From positions 14,786,908 to 14,850,907 of the forward strand of contig JARWKL010000002.1 in assembly GCA_029961685.1 (NCBI GenBank): 64,000 nucleotides of DNA, read 5' to 3'. Below are positions 52,635-64,000 of the stretch, one piece after another. Origin of the DNA: Aristolochia californica. Its lineage: Eukaryota; Streptophyta; Magnoliopsida; Piperales; Aristolochiaceae. The notes beneath the pieces were generated by a model. That model did not search any database, was not told where the DNA came from, and saw only the letters and a program-made list of their open reading frames with translations. Within the stretch, counting starts at the first letter, position 1, and every line of letters begins with the position of its first letter. Both the position numbers and the translations under genes were made by a program.

Positions 52635-53200
52635 TTTATATATAATTCTCCATATAAAGTCTCGTTCTTGATAGCATAAAATATCTCAAAAGTTGAAGCT
52701 TTCTGCTGCTGCTCGAACTTCTTTTCTAATCTGACCATTACTACTTCAAATACTGATTTCCCTTTGTAGATGACTCAGATCTAAAATTGGTTGAATAGGT
52801 AAGAGAATACACTTACAGATATTTCTTTTGATATAAATTTCTCCATATAAAGTCTCGTTCTTGATAGCATAAAATACCTCGAAAAATGAAGCTTTCAACT
52901 GCTGCTCGAACCTCTTTTGTAATCTAACCTTCGCTCATTCAAATATAGGTATCTCTTTGTAGATAACTCCGATTGGAAAAAATAATTTTTCCTTGGAAAG
53001 TAGACTCAAATATCTTTCCATCAAAATATAACTTGCAATGTTAAAATCTCACTATATAGGTGAAAATGCAAAGAAATAGACAGGTATAGGGACTAAAAAA
53101 ATAACTATGAACCTAGACATAGGGTTTAAGGTTTAGAGAAAATGATCTAATTATCTCTGTCGGTTGACCAAGTCAACTCATAGAAACTGCTTTGATACCA

Positions 53201-53586
53201 TGTTGAATTTTATGGTAAAGAGAAAATAGTTCATTAACTTATTATAATCAGAGTACATGAACCTCTATTTATAATAGAGGAATGTTGTAGAGTCCAATTA
53301 CAATAAAACTACCTTTCTCCCAATTACACCCAAACTCTAACACTTAAAGAAAAGTCCTAGCATAATTAAATAACTTAATATATATATAAAAGACAAACAT
53401 AACTCAATTTAGAACTCTTCTAGGACATGACCATAAGATAAAGATGCCTTCGTGAGTCCTTGATCTTCCAACTTATGTGATTAGGATGCCAGGTCGTCGT
53501 GATCCTGGTGGGTCCTACTTCTTATGTGCTTGGGCCCTTCTTGTGCATTTTCCATGGTCGTGTGGGCTTGGGCCTATCTTCCAACA
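53201..53586 (-). repeat. LTR B, inverted (unit 2)
   Basis: Second copy of 50851-51234. The PBS complement has one change (CTTTGATACCA). Confidence 0.88.
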
Positions 53587-53942
53587 CCCACACGACCAAG
53601 GAAGACCCACATATCCAAGAGTATTATAAGATGGGTCACACGACCAAGGAAGGCCCACAAGATGGGCCCAAGCACATAAGAAGTAGGACCCACCATGATA
53701 ACCACAAGCTGGCATCTTTATCTTATGGTCACGTCCTAGAAGAGTTCTAGTTTGAGTTATGTTTGTCTTTTATTTATATTGAGTTATTTAATTATGCTAA
53801 GGCTTATCCTTAAGTGTTAGAGTTTGGGTGTAATTAGGACAAAGGTAGTTTTATTTTAATAGGAATCTACTACCTTCCTCTATTATAAATAGAGGTTCAT
53901 GTACTCTGATTATAAGAAGTTAATAAAGCCAATGAAGTATTT
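53587..53942 (+). repeat. LTR B, direct (unit 2)
   Basis: Second copy of 51235-51590 with the same missing first 20 bases, so the head-to-head join predates the duplication. Confidence 0.85.
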
Positions 53943-54058
53943 CTCTTTTTATTGTGACCAAAGAATTATTCATCAAATATCATGTCTACACTCCATAGCA
54001 GAAAGGAGTTGCTAAAAAGAAAAATGTAACACTTGTTTGAAGTTGTCACATCTCTCTT
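53943..54058 (+). pseudogene. Copia integrase scrap (unit 2)
   Basis: Duplicate of 51591-51708 with a few substitutions and a short deletion. Confidence 0.8.
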
Positions 54059-54638
54059 TGGTTACAATGTGGGACCCATCATGAGGATGTGGGATGCCAA
54101 GAAGAGTCCTCACCCAAGCTAGCACGAGTTAAGAAGATAAGAAGCAAAAGCTGAAATGAGTTAGAAGACTTGAAGATTAAGTGCGACCCACAAAGATAAC
54201 ACTAGCTGGTAATCTTATCAATATGAGCTGGAAGATCATGTGGGAACCTCAAGGATAAGGCCATGAGCTACCCTCCTCCCTTATGTCCACATTATTGAAG
54301 AAGAGTTTTAGTTCAACTTATATTAGACCTTTAGTAGATTGTGTTATCTTTTCATGATAGACTTATCTTAGAGAGTTAGAGTTGGAATGTAATTAGGAGA
54401 TTGAAAGGTTAATTGTATAAGGACTCTATAATTTCCTCTACTATAAATAGAGGTGTTGTAATTCGGAATTAATCAAGTTACATAATTCATTCTTGAGTAA
54501 ATCTCCCTCTCTTTGCTTGGCAAACATCTCTCTTTTCCTCTTCTCTTCTCTCTAGTTGAGAGCTCCTCTTCCCTTTTCTTCTTTTTCTTTCTCCCTTCAC
54601 TTCCTTGAAATATTGAAAAAGGGATCCTAAATTCAACA
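54059..54638 (+). repeat. LTR A (unit 2), 5' LTR of copia A
   Basis: 580 bp. It is followed by PBS TGGTGTCACAGC within the conserved inverted repeat (54621-54633 and 54655-54667), then leader and gag. Confidence 0.88.
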
Positions 54639-55128
54639 TGGTGTCACAGCATTAAATTTAGGATCCCTCGTCAAAAATGAATGCTCTAAAGAAGATATGA
54701 TCAGCACCACTCAAAGAAGGCTCTTTTGTGAAGAAAGATCACAAACCGTGAAATAAGTTCTTCATTTTTTTATTACTTCATGTTACTGGTTTCCAAATTT
54801 AGAAGATGATTTAAAGATGAGTATATGAATTTTTTTCATCTTATGATATTGTGGATATGCATGCCTCTCCCTCTAGAAGAAGCTATCAAAACAGTTTTAT
54901 CAGTTTCGAATTTCTGTTAACCGAAACTAGTCCATGATCAGATTTTGAAAAAACAATTGTGGGAACCAGAGTCCCCTGATATAGAAGATTGTTATTGAGT
55001 CCCTTATGAATGGTATTAAGAAAAAAAATTAGAATAATGATTTAGCATCAACGCTAACGTTCTCCATACATCGAGTTGTTTGAAGAATACTACTTGGTGT
55101 TATTGTTAGAAAATTTTTGAAGAATGGC
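54639..55128 (+). other. Copia A primer site and leader
   Basis: Non-coding. It continues past the duplication boundary at about 54980 into the unique sequence before gag. Confidence 0.6.
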
Positions 55129-55363
55129 CTATCATGACCGAAGAGAATATGAATATCAAATGTGATATAAGGAGAATTACCATTATAAACTTATGTGGGG
55201 TACCAAATTTTATGAGTTGGTCCACATCGGTTCAAAGGTTTCTTATAACAAAGGACATACTTGGTCACCTAACCACCGAGGACCACCTATTGATGAAGAA
55301 GATATTTTTTATAAAAGATGGTTGAAAAATGAAACCTTAGTGATTAGTTGGCTAATCAACAGC
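55129..55363 (+). pseudogene. Copia A gag, first part
   Basis: Reads NIKCDIRRITIINLCGVPNF, SWSTSVQRFLITKDILGHLT and, after frame changes, LVISWLINS, a copia Gag N-terminus. It is interrupted by element N and resumes near 59490. Confidence 0.82.
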
Positions 55364-55931
55364 TGTTGAGGACACAATAGCACACCGAGTCACTCAAAGG
55401 AAGTGGCAATAACTCACTGAGTTAACTACTTTTAAATTCCATATTTTATAATGTTTTAAGTATATTTTTTCATTAATTATGTAATTATCAAGGACGCAAG
55501 GGCTGAATTGTCAGTTTTAGACCTAAAACACTTATGACGTCAAACCCTATTTAGAGGGTAGAGAAATAGAGAAAAGTCAAGTATTGAATTAGGTTAAGCA
55601 GGGTTTGGAGTTCTCCTTGACGAGCTCTAGGGTTGGGAGGTCTCCTTGACGAGCTCCAGGTATAGTTCTCTCTTGATTTGGTTTATTCTTCATCTCTTTC
55701 AATTCTGGTTTGCATTGATATTATCCAAGCTAAGGGAGAGGGACTTGAGTTACTATTTTCTGAGTTCAAGAAGATAATTTAGCCCCTCCCACATTCACAA
55801 CAACAAGAGGGAGTTGATCTCTTTCATTTCGAGCAATAAAGGGAGGTTTTTGAATTCCCTAACCGATAAGCACATCCAAAGGAGGTTGCTTTAGCCTCTA
55901 ACCGAGCAAGGCAGGGTTAGGAAGGCCTAAT

Positions 55932-56900
55932 TGTTATGGACTCCATAGCATCTAGAGTTACTGCTAGACGCAGGAGTTAACTGGTGTCAATTACGGGTTA
56001 AGTTAGTGGCAAGGTTAAATGTAATTTGCTTTAAATGTATGGGCCAATTCATGGCTTTGTTTTGTAAGTGTCACCCCTTTATATGGATGACAGAATTCTG
56101 AATGAAGGTAAGCATTAATCAAAACCTATTTTAGTGAGATCGGATTCTCTCTCTAACGAGGTCCAAGGTTGAGCCTCCTTCGAAGGCTCGTTCTATTCCA
56201 GCAATTGGTCGTTCGAAGCATCCCAAATCTCTCTCTACACAATTCAATCTGGAAGCTAAAGTGATCGTCGGGTGACTCGATCCATGGCAAGGGAACCTAA
56301 CATAGTGGTATTAGACAGAACCACTGTCGGCAATTCCTCTTCCCCTAATGATATGTGTAATCTTGTGGAATTGTGGAAACTCATCACTCCATCACCTCTG
56401 TCCGCACAGAATTAATGGAGCTTCAGGATTCCTTTCAGCAATTCACTCTTCGAATGGAAGAGTATATGACGCAGGACACTGCCATTCCCAATAATTCGAA
56501 CCGCCAACACCACCAACCTCCACCCCCGCCCACCACCAATAGCATCTAGAGTTACTGCTAGACGCAGGAGTTAACTGATGTCAGTTACAGGTTAAGTTAG
56601 TGGCAGGGTTAAATGTAATTTGCTTTAAATGCATGGGCCAATTCATGGCATTGTTTTGTAAGTGTCACCCCTTTATATGGATGACGGAATTCTGAATGAA
56701 GGTAAGCATTAATCAAAACCTAGTTTAGTGAGATTGGATTCTGTCTCTAACGAGGTCCAAGGTTGAGCCTCCTTCGAAGGCTAGTTCTATTCCAGCATTT
56801 GGTCGTTCGAAGCATCCCAAATCTCTCTCTATGTCACAATTTAATTTGGAAGCTAGAGGTGATCGCCGGGTGACTCGATCCATGGCAAGGGAACCTAACA
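55932..56900 (+). mobile_element. Small non-autonomous element O in the N LTR
   Basis: LTR O1 55932-56302 (TGTTATGGACTCC to GAACCTAACA), PBS TAGTGGTATTAGACAG, about 230 bp of gag N-terminus, and LTR O2 about 56538-56900 lacking its first dozen bases. Flanks CTAAT (55927-55931) and CTAAC (56901-56905) are a target duplication with one change. No PPT or pol remains. Confidence 0.82.
56303..56537 (+). pseudogene. O gag N-terminal fragment
   Basis: In one frame it reads TELMELQDSFQQFTLRMEEY, similar to the coiled N-terminus of K-family Gag (LRTVIDEMRSDQAALHTWID). It ends at a Pro-rich stretch where LTR O2 begins. Confidence 0.6.
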
Positions 56901-57166
56901 CTAACCCCTTATACGTTAACAGAAGCAACCTTCCTAGAGGGTCCTACCCTCTTAGACGTGAGCAGCAACCTTCCTGGTCGAGAACAGCAAGGGACTTCCT
57001 CCCTTAACCGAGAAGATCGAGAAAAAGAAACTCCTTTTCAATCTTACCGAGGACAGGTAAGGAAAGGAGGTTCCTTTCCTCCTTACCAAGAGAAACAATT
57101 CCATTGTAGTGATGGATTCACAATTACCACACCGAGTTACTCGATCCATGGCTAGGGACCATAACA

Positions 57167-58240
57167 ACTTGGTATTAGAGCAGGGTAACACGGTGGAGAA
57201 CAACATTAATGAGTTAAGGGTAGTGGTGCTCAGAGGTCAGGCAGAGACTGACAGAAAAATTGCTCTTATCATGGAGCAGATGGTAAAAATTCCAGATATG
57301 AATATTCAGATTGAGAGACTTTTTGGGATGATGGAAAATATTACGACTAGAAGGAACTCAATTCCGGAACAAAGAGGAGAGGACAACTCGCACAACAGAG
57401 GGGGAGACCAGTTTTCTGGGCGCACTGGTTTTCCTGGCCAGACTAGAAATTTCAACCAGGGAGGAGGCACCGTACCAAGGTATAAAAAACACTATTTTCC
57501 TACTTTAATGGGTCAGAAGTCCCCTTGATTTGGTTACATTGGTGCGAAAAAAATTTTATCCATCAAATAACAGCAGCTAGTGATATGGTAGGTCTAGCCG
57601 CTTTCCACTTGCTTGGGGAAGCACAACTTTGGTTTCATCAAGTTGAGTTGGATAGATTAGTGCTGGATTGGGAAGCGTTTAAAGAATTATACACTATACA
57701 ATTCGGTCCTCCAACCCACAGCAACCCCTTGGGAAATTTGGTGCTGTTACGACAAACTGGTATTGTGGAACTCTATCAAAAACAGTTCCAAGAAAAATTG
57801 GCAAGAGAGCTAGCCGGATTGTTCGCGTAGACCAGCAGGTCAATTTATTTATAGCAGGCCTTAATGAGTCATTAAGGTTAGAGGTGGAGCTACATGCATC
57901 TGCTGACTTAGCTCGATCAATGAATCTAGCTCGCACACTGGAACTTCGACAAAAAGTTTTTGACATGAGACCAGCTTGGCGAACGGACCGGAACACTTCC
58001 ACTTGCTGGCAAGGGAGGTGCAACACTAGCCATCAGTTAGCTTCTCCAGTAGGGCAACCAGTCCAAAATTAACCCAGTATTACTCCTGCAGAAAATACAT
58101 GACCCAGCAACCTACCCGCCCAGTTTATTCTGAAATTAACTAGCGTAGAGATGGATGAGTGCAAGGAAAAGAACTTATGTTACAATTGTGATGAAACATA
58201 TAGGGCAGGACATCAGTGTAAAAGGTTGTTCTAGTTAGAG
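57167..58240 (+). pseudogene. N gag with zinc knuckle
   Basis: NNINELRVVVLRGQAETDRK, VPRYKKHYFPTLMGQKSP, LAAFHLLGEAQLWFHQVELD, RQTGIVELYQKQFQEKLARE and a knuckle CYNCDETYRAGHQC near 58180-58220. At least three frame breaks. Confidence 0.88.
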
Positions 58241-58252
58241 GTCGACGAAATC

Positions 58253-58750
58253 ATGGAACCACTACAGCTTGATGATACTATTGAGGAGGATCCCCCAGAA
58301 ATATCTTTGCATGCCATTAAAGGACAGAAATCCGCCAAAATGATGCAAGTCCACACTCGAGTAATGGACCAGAACCTTGTAAGCCTTCTGGATTTGGGAA
58401 GTACACATAATTTTCTCAGTTGGACTGCAGCTCAACACCTTCAACTACAGATACTTCCACACTCAACAGCAACTATTTCAGTTGCCAATGGAGAAAACTT
58501 TCCTAGCTATGGCATCAGCAAAAAAAGTTAGGTTCTCAATCGGTACAACTTTCTTTCATTCTGAATTTTTTGTCGTACCTCTAGCTGGGTTCGATATGGT
58601 TTGTGGTATTAAATGGCTGCAAACACTGGACACTATTCTATGGGATATTACTACTTTAACTATGAGTTTTGTAATGGACGAACAACAAGTATTATTACAA
58701 GGCAGTCACGTGGACAAGCCACATCATATTCATACGATTTACTCATAGGA
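58253..58750 (+). pseudogene. N aspartic protease
   Basis: LVSLLDLGSTHNFLSWTAAQ has DLGS in place of DSGS; VANGENFPSYG and, in another frame, GFDMVCGIKWLQTL complete the fold. Confidence 0.85.
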
Positions 58751-59490
58751 CAATCCAGACAGGAATATAGATAATCTTTTGGATGAATTCTCGGACTTGT
58801 TCTAAGAGCCCACGGGGCTGTCTCCCTTGAGGCACTGTGACCATCGGATATGTTTAAAACAGGGATCAGAAGTGGTAGTCGTTCGACCTTATCGATACCC
58901 ACATCTCCTAAAAGACAAAATTGAACGATAGTGCCAAGCAATGCAACAGCAAGGCCTTATTCGTTGCAGGCGTTCCCATTCCCATCACCAGTCCTCCTCA
59001 TAAAAAAACATGATGGTTCATGGCATTTCTGTGTTGATTATCGGGAATTGAATACCTAAACTGTGAAAGATAAGTTCCCTATTCCGGTGGTGGAGGAGCT
59101 TTTAGATGGGTTGCACGGTTCTCATATATTCACCAAATTGGACCTGCGCTCTGGATTTCATCAAATTCGTATACACCCAGACAACATCGAGAAAATGGTT
59201 TTTTGCACTCATCCTGGCGACTTTGAATTTGTGGTCATGCCATTTGGGTTATCCAATGCCTCAACCACATTCCAGGCATTAATGAACGAGGTATTCCACA
59301 ACTATCTTAGCAAATTTGTATTTGTTTTCTTTGATGACATACTCATTTATAGTCAATCTGGACATCAGCATTTAGAGCATTTACGATTGGTATTTGAACT
59401 GTTGTGTGCCCATCAATTATATATAAAGAAATCGAAATGCTCATTTGTGATATCACATGTGGCCTATCTCGGCCATATTATTTCACAATA
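58751..59490 (+). pseudogene. N reverse transcriptase, truncated
   Basis: [60 protein letters not shown] and FVFVFFDDILIYSQ with intact DD. It ends at SHVAYLGHIIS in the palm-thumb link. Confidence 0.9.
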
Positions 59491-59923
59491 TCATTTATCT
59501 TGACGTTGCTAAACAAATATGGGAGACGTGCTAAGTTGTACTCTTGCCCATATACTCTATATAGACCATATGATATTCTCCAAAGGATGTTGAATACTAA
59601 ACAAGGAGAAAATATCCTTGAGTACTTGGCCCGCTTTAGAGGCTTTCTTCAAGAGTGGAAATTAGCTCAGCCTTCAACCACGGATATTTCTATCAGGAGG
59701 CTCTACAACATCCAGGGTGGAAGGCAATAATGGATGAAGAAATGAAGGAAATTATTGACAATCAGAAATGGTCATTGGTTACTCTTCCAACTGATAAAAA
59801 ATCTGTCGGTTGCAAGTGGGTTTGTACTGTCAAACATAATCCGAATTGGTCAATAGCATGACTGGTTGCTAAAGATTATACTCAGTGTTAAGGTATTGAT
59901 TATGAAGAAACCGTCTGGTGTGT
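59491..59923 (+). pseudogene. Copia A gag end joined to RT start
   Basis: Gag reads LDVAKQIWET, YDILQRMLNTKQGENILEYL and GFLQEWKLAQP; at about 59670-59690 it passes into RT reads YQEALQHPGWKAIMDEEMKE, WSLVTLPTDKKSVGCKWVCT and GIDYEET. Zinc knuckle, protease and integrase are lost, so an internal deletion fused gag to RT. G2 interrupts it at 59924. Confidence 0.82.
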
Positions 59924-61175
59924 TGTCGCAGGCAACCAAAAATAAAACCTATACTCCTAAAAATATATGTAGTAGTGTGAGTAAGGATCAATCCCACGAA
60001 GAGTGATTAGTCTACTTTTATGCTCCGTGAACAAGGATGGGGGGGTTTGACTATAACAAAAACACTTTTAAAAGAACAACTTAGAAACAATTCAAATTAA
60101 AAGAATCAAAATCAATCAAGAGAACAAACCTTGGTCTAAGTCAACATCCACCATCGGAATTCCACAACTGATCATCGATGAAAGCATATATCAATTCACA
60201 CTTGAATATTTACCGTTGGAACTATCTTCCTATCTCTCCTTTCGTAGTTAATTAGAAAATAAGCAATCCAATTAACCCTAAGTACTAAACAACCCAAGAC
60301 AAGCGCTAAAGGTTTAATCCAACGGCAGCCTTAAGAATTAGAGAGATCGATGAAGCTAAACAACATAAGCACAAGCAGCTGCATTTAATTTAGTCCAACA
60401 TTCTTCCCAAGATCTAATAATTTTTTATGCAGCAAATCATCAAATCTTGATTGCTTCACATGTTAGAGAGATCAAAGTATTACGGATTTGACATCTATCC
60501 TAGCAGTAGATTGCAACGAGTAATAAACTAGTAGGCCTCCTAGGAATTAAATGAGACAATTGTGAAAGAAAATTTCAGAAGAACATCAGATACTCAAAAC
60601 ATAAATTGAATGCTGAAAATAAATCAGATCTCACAGTTGTATTGATACCGAGGCTTCAGTTTCCATTGACCAAGTCTAAAAGATTAGCCACGCTGGGTCA
60701 TGAAGAAATCTGACAAAAAAAAACTAGAGAAAAGAGAGAGGAAAACCTGGAGAAGAGAAAATAAGGTCTGGGGCATCCGGTTTGGGTTTAATCCCCTTCT
60801 TTCTCCCCGTTTAGGGTTTTTCTTTTCATGCATCTGGTTTGGGTCACTGTGCACGTGCCGCGACTTCAAGCACGGTTTTGACCTAGATGCAGCCCGTATT
60901 GCACAAAATTCAAAACATTAAAGTTATATAACATTTTATCTTAATTGTATATCATCTTGAATCATCTCCATCTGATCTCGTATGAGAGAATTATTCCTAG
61001 ATTACAAATCAATGTCGAAATTGTCCAGAATGGCCCAATTAACTTCGTTTTTCACTTAGCGCTTCCATTCGCATCCTAAATCAAAATATAAAAATAATGA
61101 GTATATTTAGGCACCAAATAATTATAAAAGCCTAAGCATTAAGATATAAAAATATGACATTTTGCATTCTCATCA
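59924..61175 (-). repeat. G2 3' LTR, complete
   Basis: Plus-strand TGTCGCAGGC to CATTCTCATCA, 1252 bp. Inserted in the copia A RT remnant at GIDYEET. Confidence 0.85.
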
Positions 61176-61190
61176 AATTCCCCCACACTT

Positions 61191-62640
61191 GGCTTTTGGT
61201 CGTCCTCGGGCAAGACTCAAATTCACTTTCCCAAAAACAACAAGGTTGTAACGCCATCAACAAAAAACAACCAAGCTCTTCAAAAATCATAACATATCAT
61301 GAATAAACATTCTTAAACAACTTAAAATTACTTAGTAAGCATTATCATTCAAAGATGGAGTAAACTAAATAAGTAGACCCTCATACAAATAAACACTCTA
61401 CTCTCATGTGGTTGAAGGGTATGTGTTTCTCTCAAATTCATTCCAATGAAAACGATCTACCAAAGGCTTGCATATCTTCTCATTCTCCACCACTCAAATC
61501 ACATGCATACACAAATCATAAGGACTTTTCAAGGGTTGTAACGGGGTTTAGGATCAAGGTAGGAAATATTTGGGAATGTAGCTCAAAAGCCATCGAAACT
61601 AGTGGAGCAAAAATGAATCAACTCAACCTCGAATATATTAGATATGTAAAACCAATCACTCCACTGAGCATCTTCTTCAATTTGTATCTATCTCGTAGAA
61701 ATAGACCCCTTTCTTGGAATTTTAGGAGGAATTATGAACACTGACAGTTTGTAACTTTAAAAGTCATTCCCTCCATCACTTCCTTTCTTCTTTTCTTTTT
61801 CTCTTCACTTGTTTTTTTTTTTTTACTAACAATGGAACTCATGAATTTAGGATGAAAACATGTTCCATTTCACCTCTCATTGCCATACCACGAATCCAGA
61901 CACCCCCATACTTATTTCTCGCACACCCACACAAACCATAGTGATGAACAATGCTCCATTAGCTCTACGGCTTGGGTAATGGTTTTTTTTTCCAGGTTTA
62001 AAGCTTGTAACGTGGGTTCACACAAAAAAAAAACAATAAAGCTCACGGGGCTTCAACAAAAGGAAAAAATTAATTACAAAGTAGGCTCTGTGGCTTATGT
62101 AGCTTATAACAAAGAGGGCTTTAATCATGTTCATGCATGCATGTGTCAATGTGACCTCAAAGAGAATCAAGGCAAGTTCTAGATAAACAAATCCATGGAA
62201 GAATATCTCTCATGAAACAAAATAGTGAGACTAACATGGATGTGTCAGTCTAAAGGCTCAAAATCTCACCGGCTTTTGTCTACCAAATTTAGTCACTACC
62301 ATCCTCAAAGAAAATAACTAGACTAATTCATTCTCAATTGGAAGATTACTTATTCAATCATGTTATGAATCTTTCAAGAGCCTAATTTAATCTTGCTCAT
62401 GACATACACAACCAAGAAATCATTAAACACCACAAAAACAAAGAAAAGTTATTTTTGAATTTTTTGTTTTTTAACAGAATTGGAACACAACCTAAATCCC
62501 CACCCCCACCCCCACACTTAGAACTTACATTGACCCCAATGTAAGGCAAAATGTAAAGAGAATGCACAAATAACTAAAATATAAATGTGAAAATAAAGAG
62601 AAAAAGGAACGAACTCCCCTTGGGTTGCCTCCCAAAAAGT
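61191..62640 (-). other. G2 non-coding internal region
   Basis: Inverted equivalent of 980-2469. Carries the complement of the GGGAGGCAACCC block near 62620 and C-rich tracts near 62500. No gene seen. Confidence 0.7.
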
Positions 62641-62689
62641 GCCTTTGTTTATTGTCATTGGCTCGACTCAATGCTTCCGTAATTATGGG

Positions 62690-64000
62690 TCATCCCACAC
62701 ATAGTATTTGCCATCACTCTTGACCCTATCTCTTTGAGCCCTAGACAAACCAGGAGGTAACATATTAATAACCAAATAATTTACAATATTCGTATACCAA
62801 GGTAATTTCACACTCGCGGCAAACAATTGCTCATTAGGGAACATTTCCTGCAAATGAAGTTCATCCTACACAAGCTTTTCTTCTTGTGGTGCACTAAGTT
62901 TACTACAAATGATCACTGGTAATGTTTCTCCATCTCCAAGGAACACGTACTTGATGTGACTGTGGAGAGGCTTCAAATCTAGAGTTGAAGCCTGCAAAAT
63001 AGAGGGTAAAGGCCTCTCATTAGAAACTAGTAACGCAATAAAAAGAATGTTACCTAACTGTTGTAACTGTGGAATATCATTCAATGCTGCAACAGTCTCC
63101 TGTAAATAAGAAATCGAGGCTAACCCCTCATTCTCTTTCTCAAGATGCTTACTAATGGCAACTTTCAATTCATCTTTTCCATCAAGTTCAAAAACTTCCT
63201 GTGCAAAAGGATCAATCACATATATAGAATAAATAGGATTATCATCACTAAGATATTTTATGGCATCATAAATGTTAAACTTGAAAATTTCACCATCAAA
63301 TTCCATGGTAAGTGTGCCACTATAAACATCTATCTTAGTCTTGGATGTCTTTAAGAATGGTCTTCCTAACAAAATAGGAGCAGTTTGGTTACCATTTTCC
63401 ATATCAAGCACATAGAAATCAGTTGGGAAAATCAAATCATTAACTTACACAAGAGCATCCAATAGTACACCCTTAGGATAGGCATTAGATCTATCAGTCA
63501 ATTCCAGTTTTATTCAACGGTCCAAATTTCAAAAAAGCATATATAAAATATGGCATGACATTAATCGAAGCTCCTAAATCTATCATGGCCTTTTCAAATT
63601 TGATGTTACCTAACGTACAAGGGATAGTAAACATACCTGGATCTTTGCACTTCACTTGGAGTTTTCTGTGAATAACTACATAAACATTCTCCCCTACTCT
63701 CACCTTCTCACATCCTTTAAGTTTCTGTTTCCTTTTAATTGTGCACAGTTCTTTCAGGAATTTAGCATAACAAGGCACTTGTTTAATAACATCTAAAAAT
63801 AGAATATTTACCTCACATCTACGGAAAGTCTCATATAAATCTTTATTTTGCTCATCTTTTCTAGAACCTGCCAAAGCCTGAGGACAAGGAGGAACTGGTT
63901 TATAGTGAGAAAGTGGTGGAAATTTACGCTTAGGTACGTCATCATCATTGGGAACATTCATGTCTGCAATGACATTTTTCTCCTTTTCTTGCTCAAACGA
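62690..64000 (-). pseudogene. G2 gag end, aspartic protease and integrase stub
   Basis: From the right edge leftward: EVNILFLDVIKQVPCYAKFL, KCKDPGMFTIPCTLGNIKFE, KAMIDLGASINVMPYFIYAF with the DLGAS motif, a frameshift at about 63494, TAPILLGRPFLKTSKTKIDV, then KLSAPQEEKLV-stop and LPWYTNIVNYLVINMLPPGL to YYVWDDP. The protease-to-integrase join matches that of G1. Confidence 0.85.

Larger units (their letters stand above)
50283..54980. repeat. Tandem direct duplication, unit about 2.35 kb
   Basis: Unit 1 (about 50283-52630) and unit 2 (about 52635-54980) have the same order: B leader, inverted LTR B, direct LTR B, copia integrase scrap, LTR A, A leader. Landmark offsets are constant at 2350-2352 bp (LTR B starts 50851 and 53201; LTR A starts 51709 and 54059). 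Few differences are seen, so it is younger than the elements it contains. Confidence 0.9.
55364..57166 (+). repeat. N 5' LTR, interrupted by O
   Basis: Parts 55364-55931 and 56901-57166 join into about 830 bp, TGTTGAGGACAC to GACCATAACA. PBS ACTTGGTATTAGAGC follows (57167-57181). Confidence 0.85.
55364..59490 (+). mobile_element. Chromovirus N, truncated in RT
   Basis: 5' LTR, PBS, gag, protease and RT are present; the element ends near 59490 at AYLGHIISQ and copia A gag resumes. RNase H, integrase and the 3' LTR are missing. LTR ends resemble family F but are clearly diverged. Confidence 0.85.
59924..64000 (-). mobile_element. Athila/Tat-like element G2, 3' part
   Basis: Same family as G1 but inverted; it runs out of the window on the right. 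The 3' LTR, PPT, non-coding region and protease-integrase-stub frame are present with the same loss of RT and RNase H. Confidence 0.88.

Noticed and set aside
50283..54980. CRISPR-like or satellite array
   Set aside because: Only two long units composed of named LTR segments; no short spaced repeats.

Overview
The window is plant nuclear DNA made almost entirely of nested LTR retrotransposons. No intact host gene, rRNA, tRNA gene or CRISPR array was seen. A plant origin follows from the element types (Athila/Tat and chromodomain Ty3/gypsy, several Ty1/copia, one TRIM), from the tRNA-iMet-type primer sites (TGGTATCAGAGC) next to many LTRs, and from captured fragments of two plant-type genes: a peroxisomal 3-ketoacyl-CoA thiolase and a GH35 beta-galactosidase with a C-terminal lectin domain. 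The species cannot be named from sequence alone.

Layout. 1-3790: 3' part of an Athila/Tat-like element (G1, +). 3791-6863: copia tails and LTRs in both orientations. 6864-12182: chromovirus K1 (-) inside a copia reverse transcriptase (P). 13161-17423: LTR P, then gag, protease and integrase remnants of copia M, with a solo LTR A. 17424-33947: LTR and leader of copia B (+). LTR B is split by C1 (17664-29157, TSD GGCTT). C1 holds a TRIM, chromovirus D (20329-26993) and the thiolase fragment, and D itself holds C3 (23390-24813). The B leader is split by C2 (30100-33246), which carries the beta-galactosidase fragment. 33948-41837: chromovirus K2 (-) with an Athila/Tat insertion (L). 41843-49887: tandem chromovirus F array (+). 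49888-55363: inverted LTR B pairs and LTR A in a 2.35 kb direct duplication, then copia A gag. 55364-59490: chromovirus N (+) with small element O in its LTR. 59924-64000: G2 (-), the inverted counterpart of G1.

The most notable system is family C. C1 and C2 have LTRs of about 320-366 bp, a tRNA-Met primer site, a short gag-like leader, an intron-free sense-strand fragment of a host gene, and then the same short chromodomain tail, PPT and LTR. The cargo differs (thiolase in C1, beta-galactosidase in C2) but sits in the same place. This suggests a non-autonomous retroelement lineage that repeatedly picks up host mRNA and must be moved by another element. Family G is also non-autonomous: both copies have lost reverse transcriptase, RNase H and most of integrase at what appears to be the same junction. 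Element names (A, B, C and so on) are local labels for this window.
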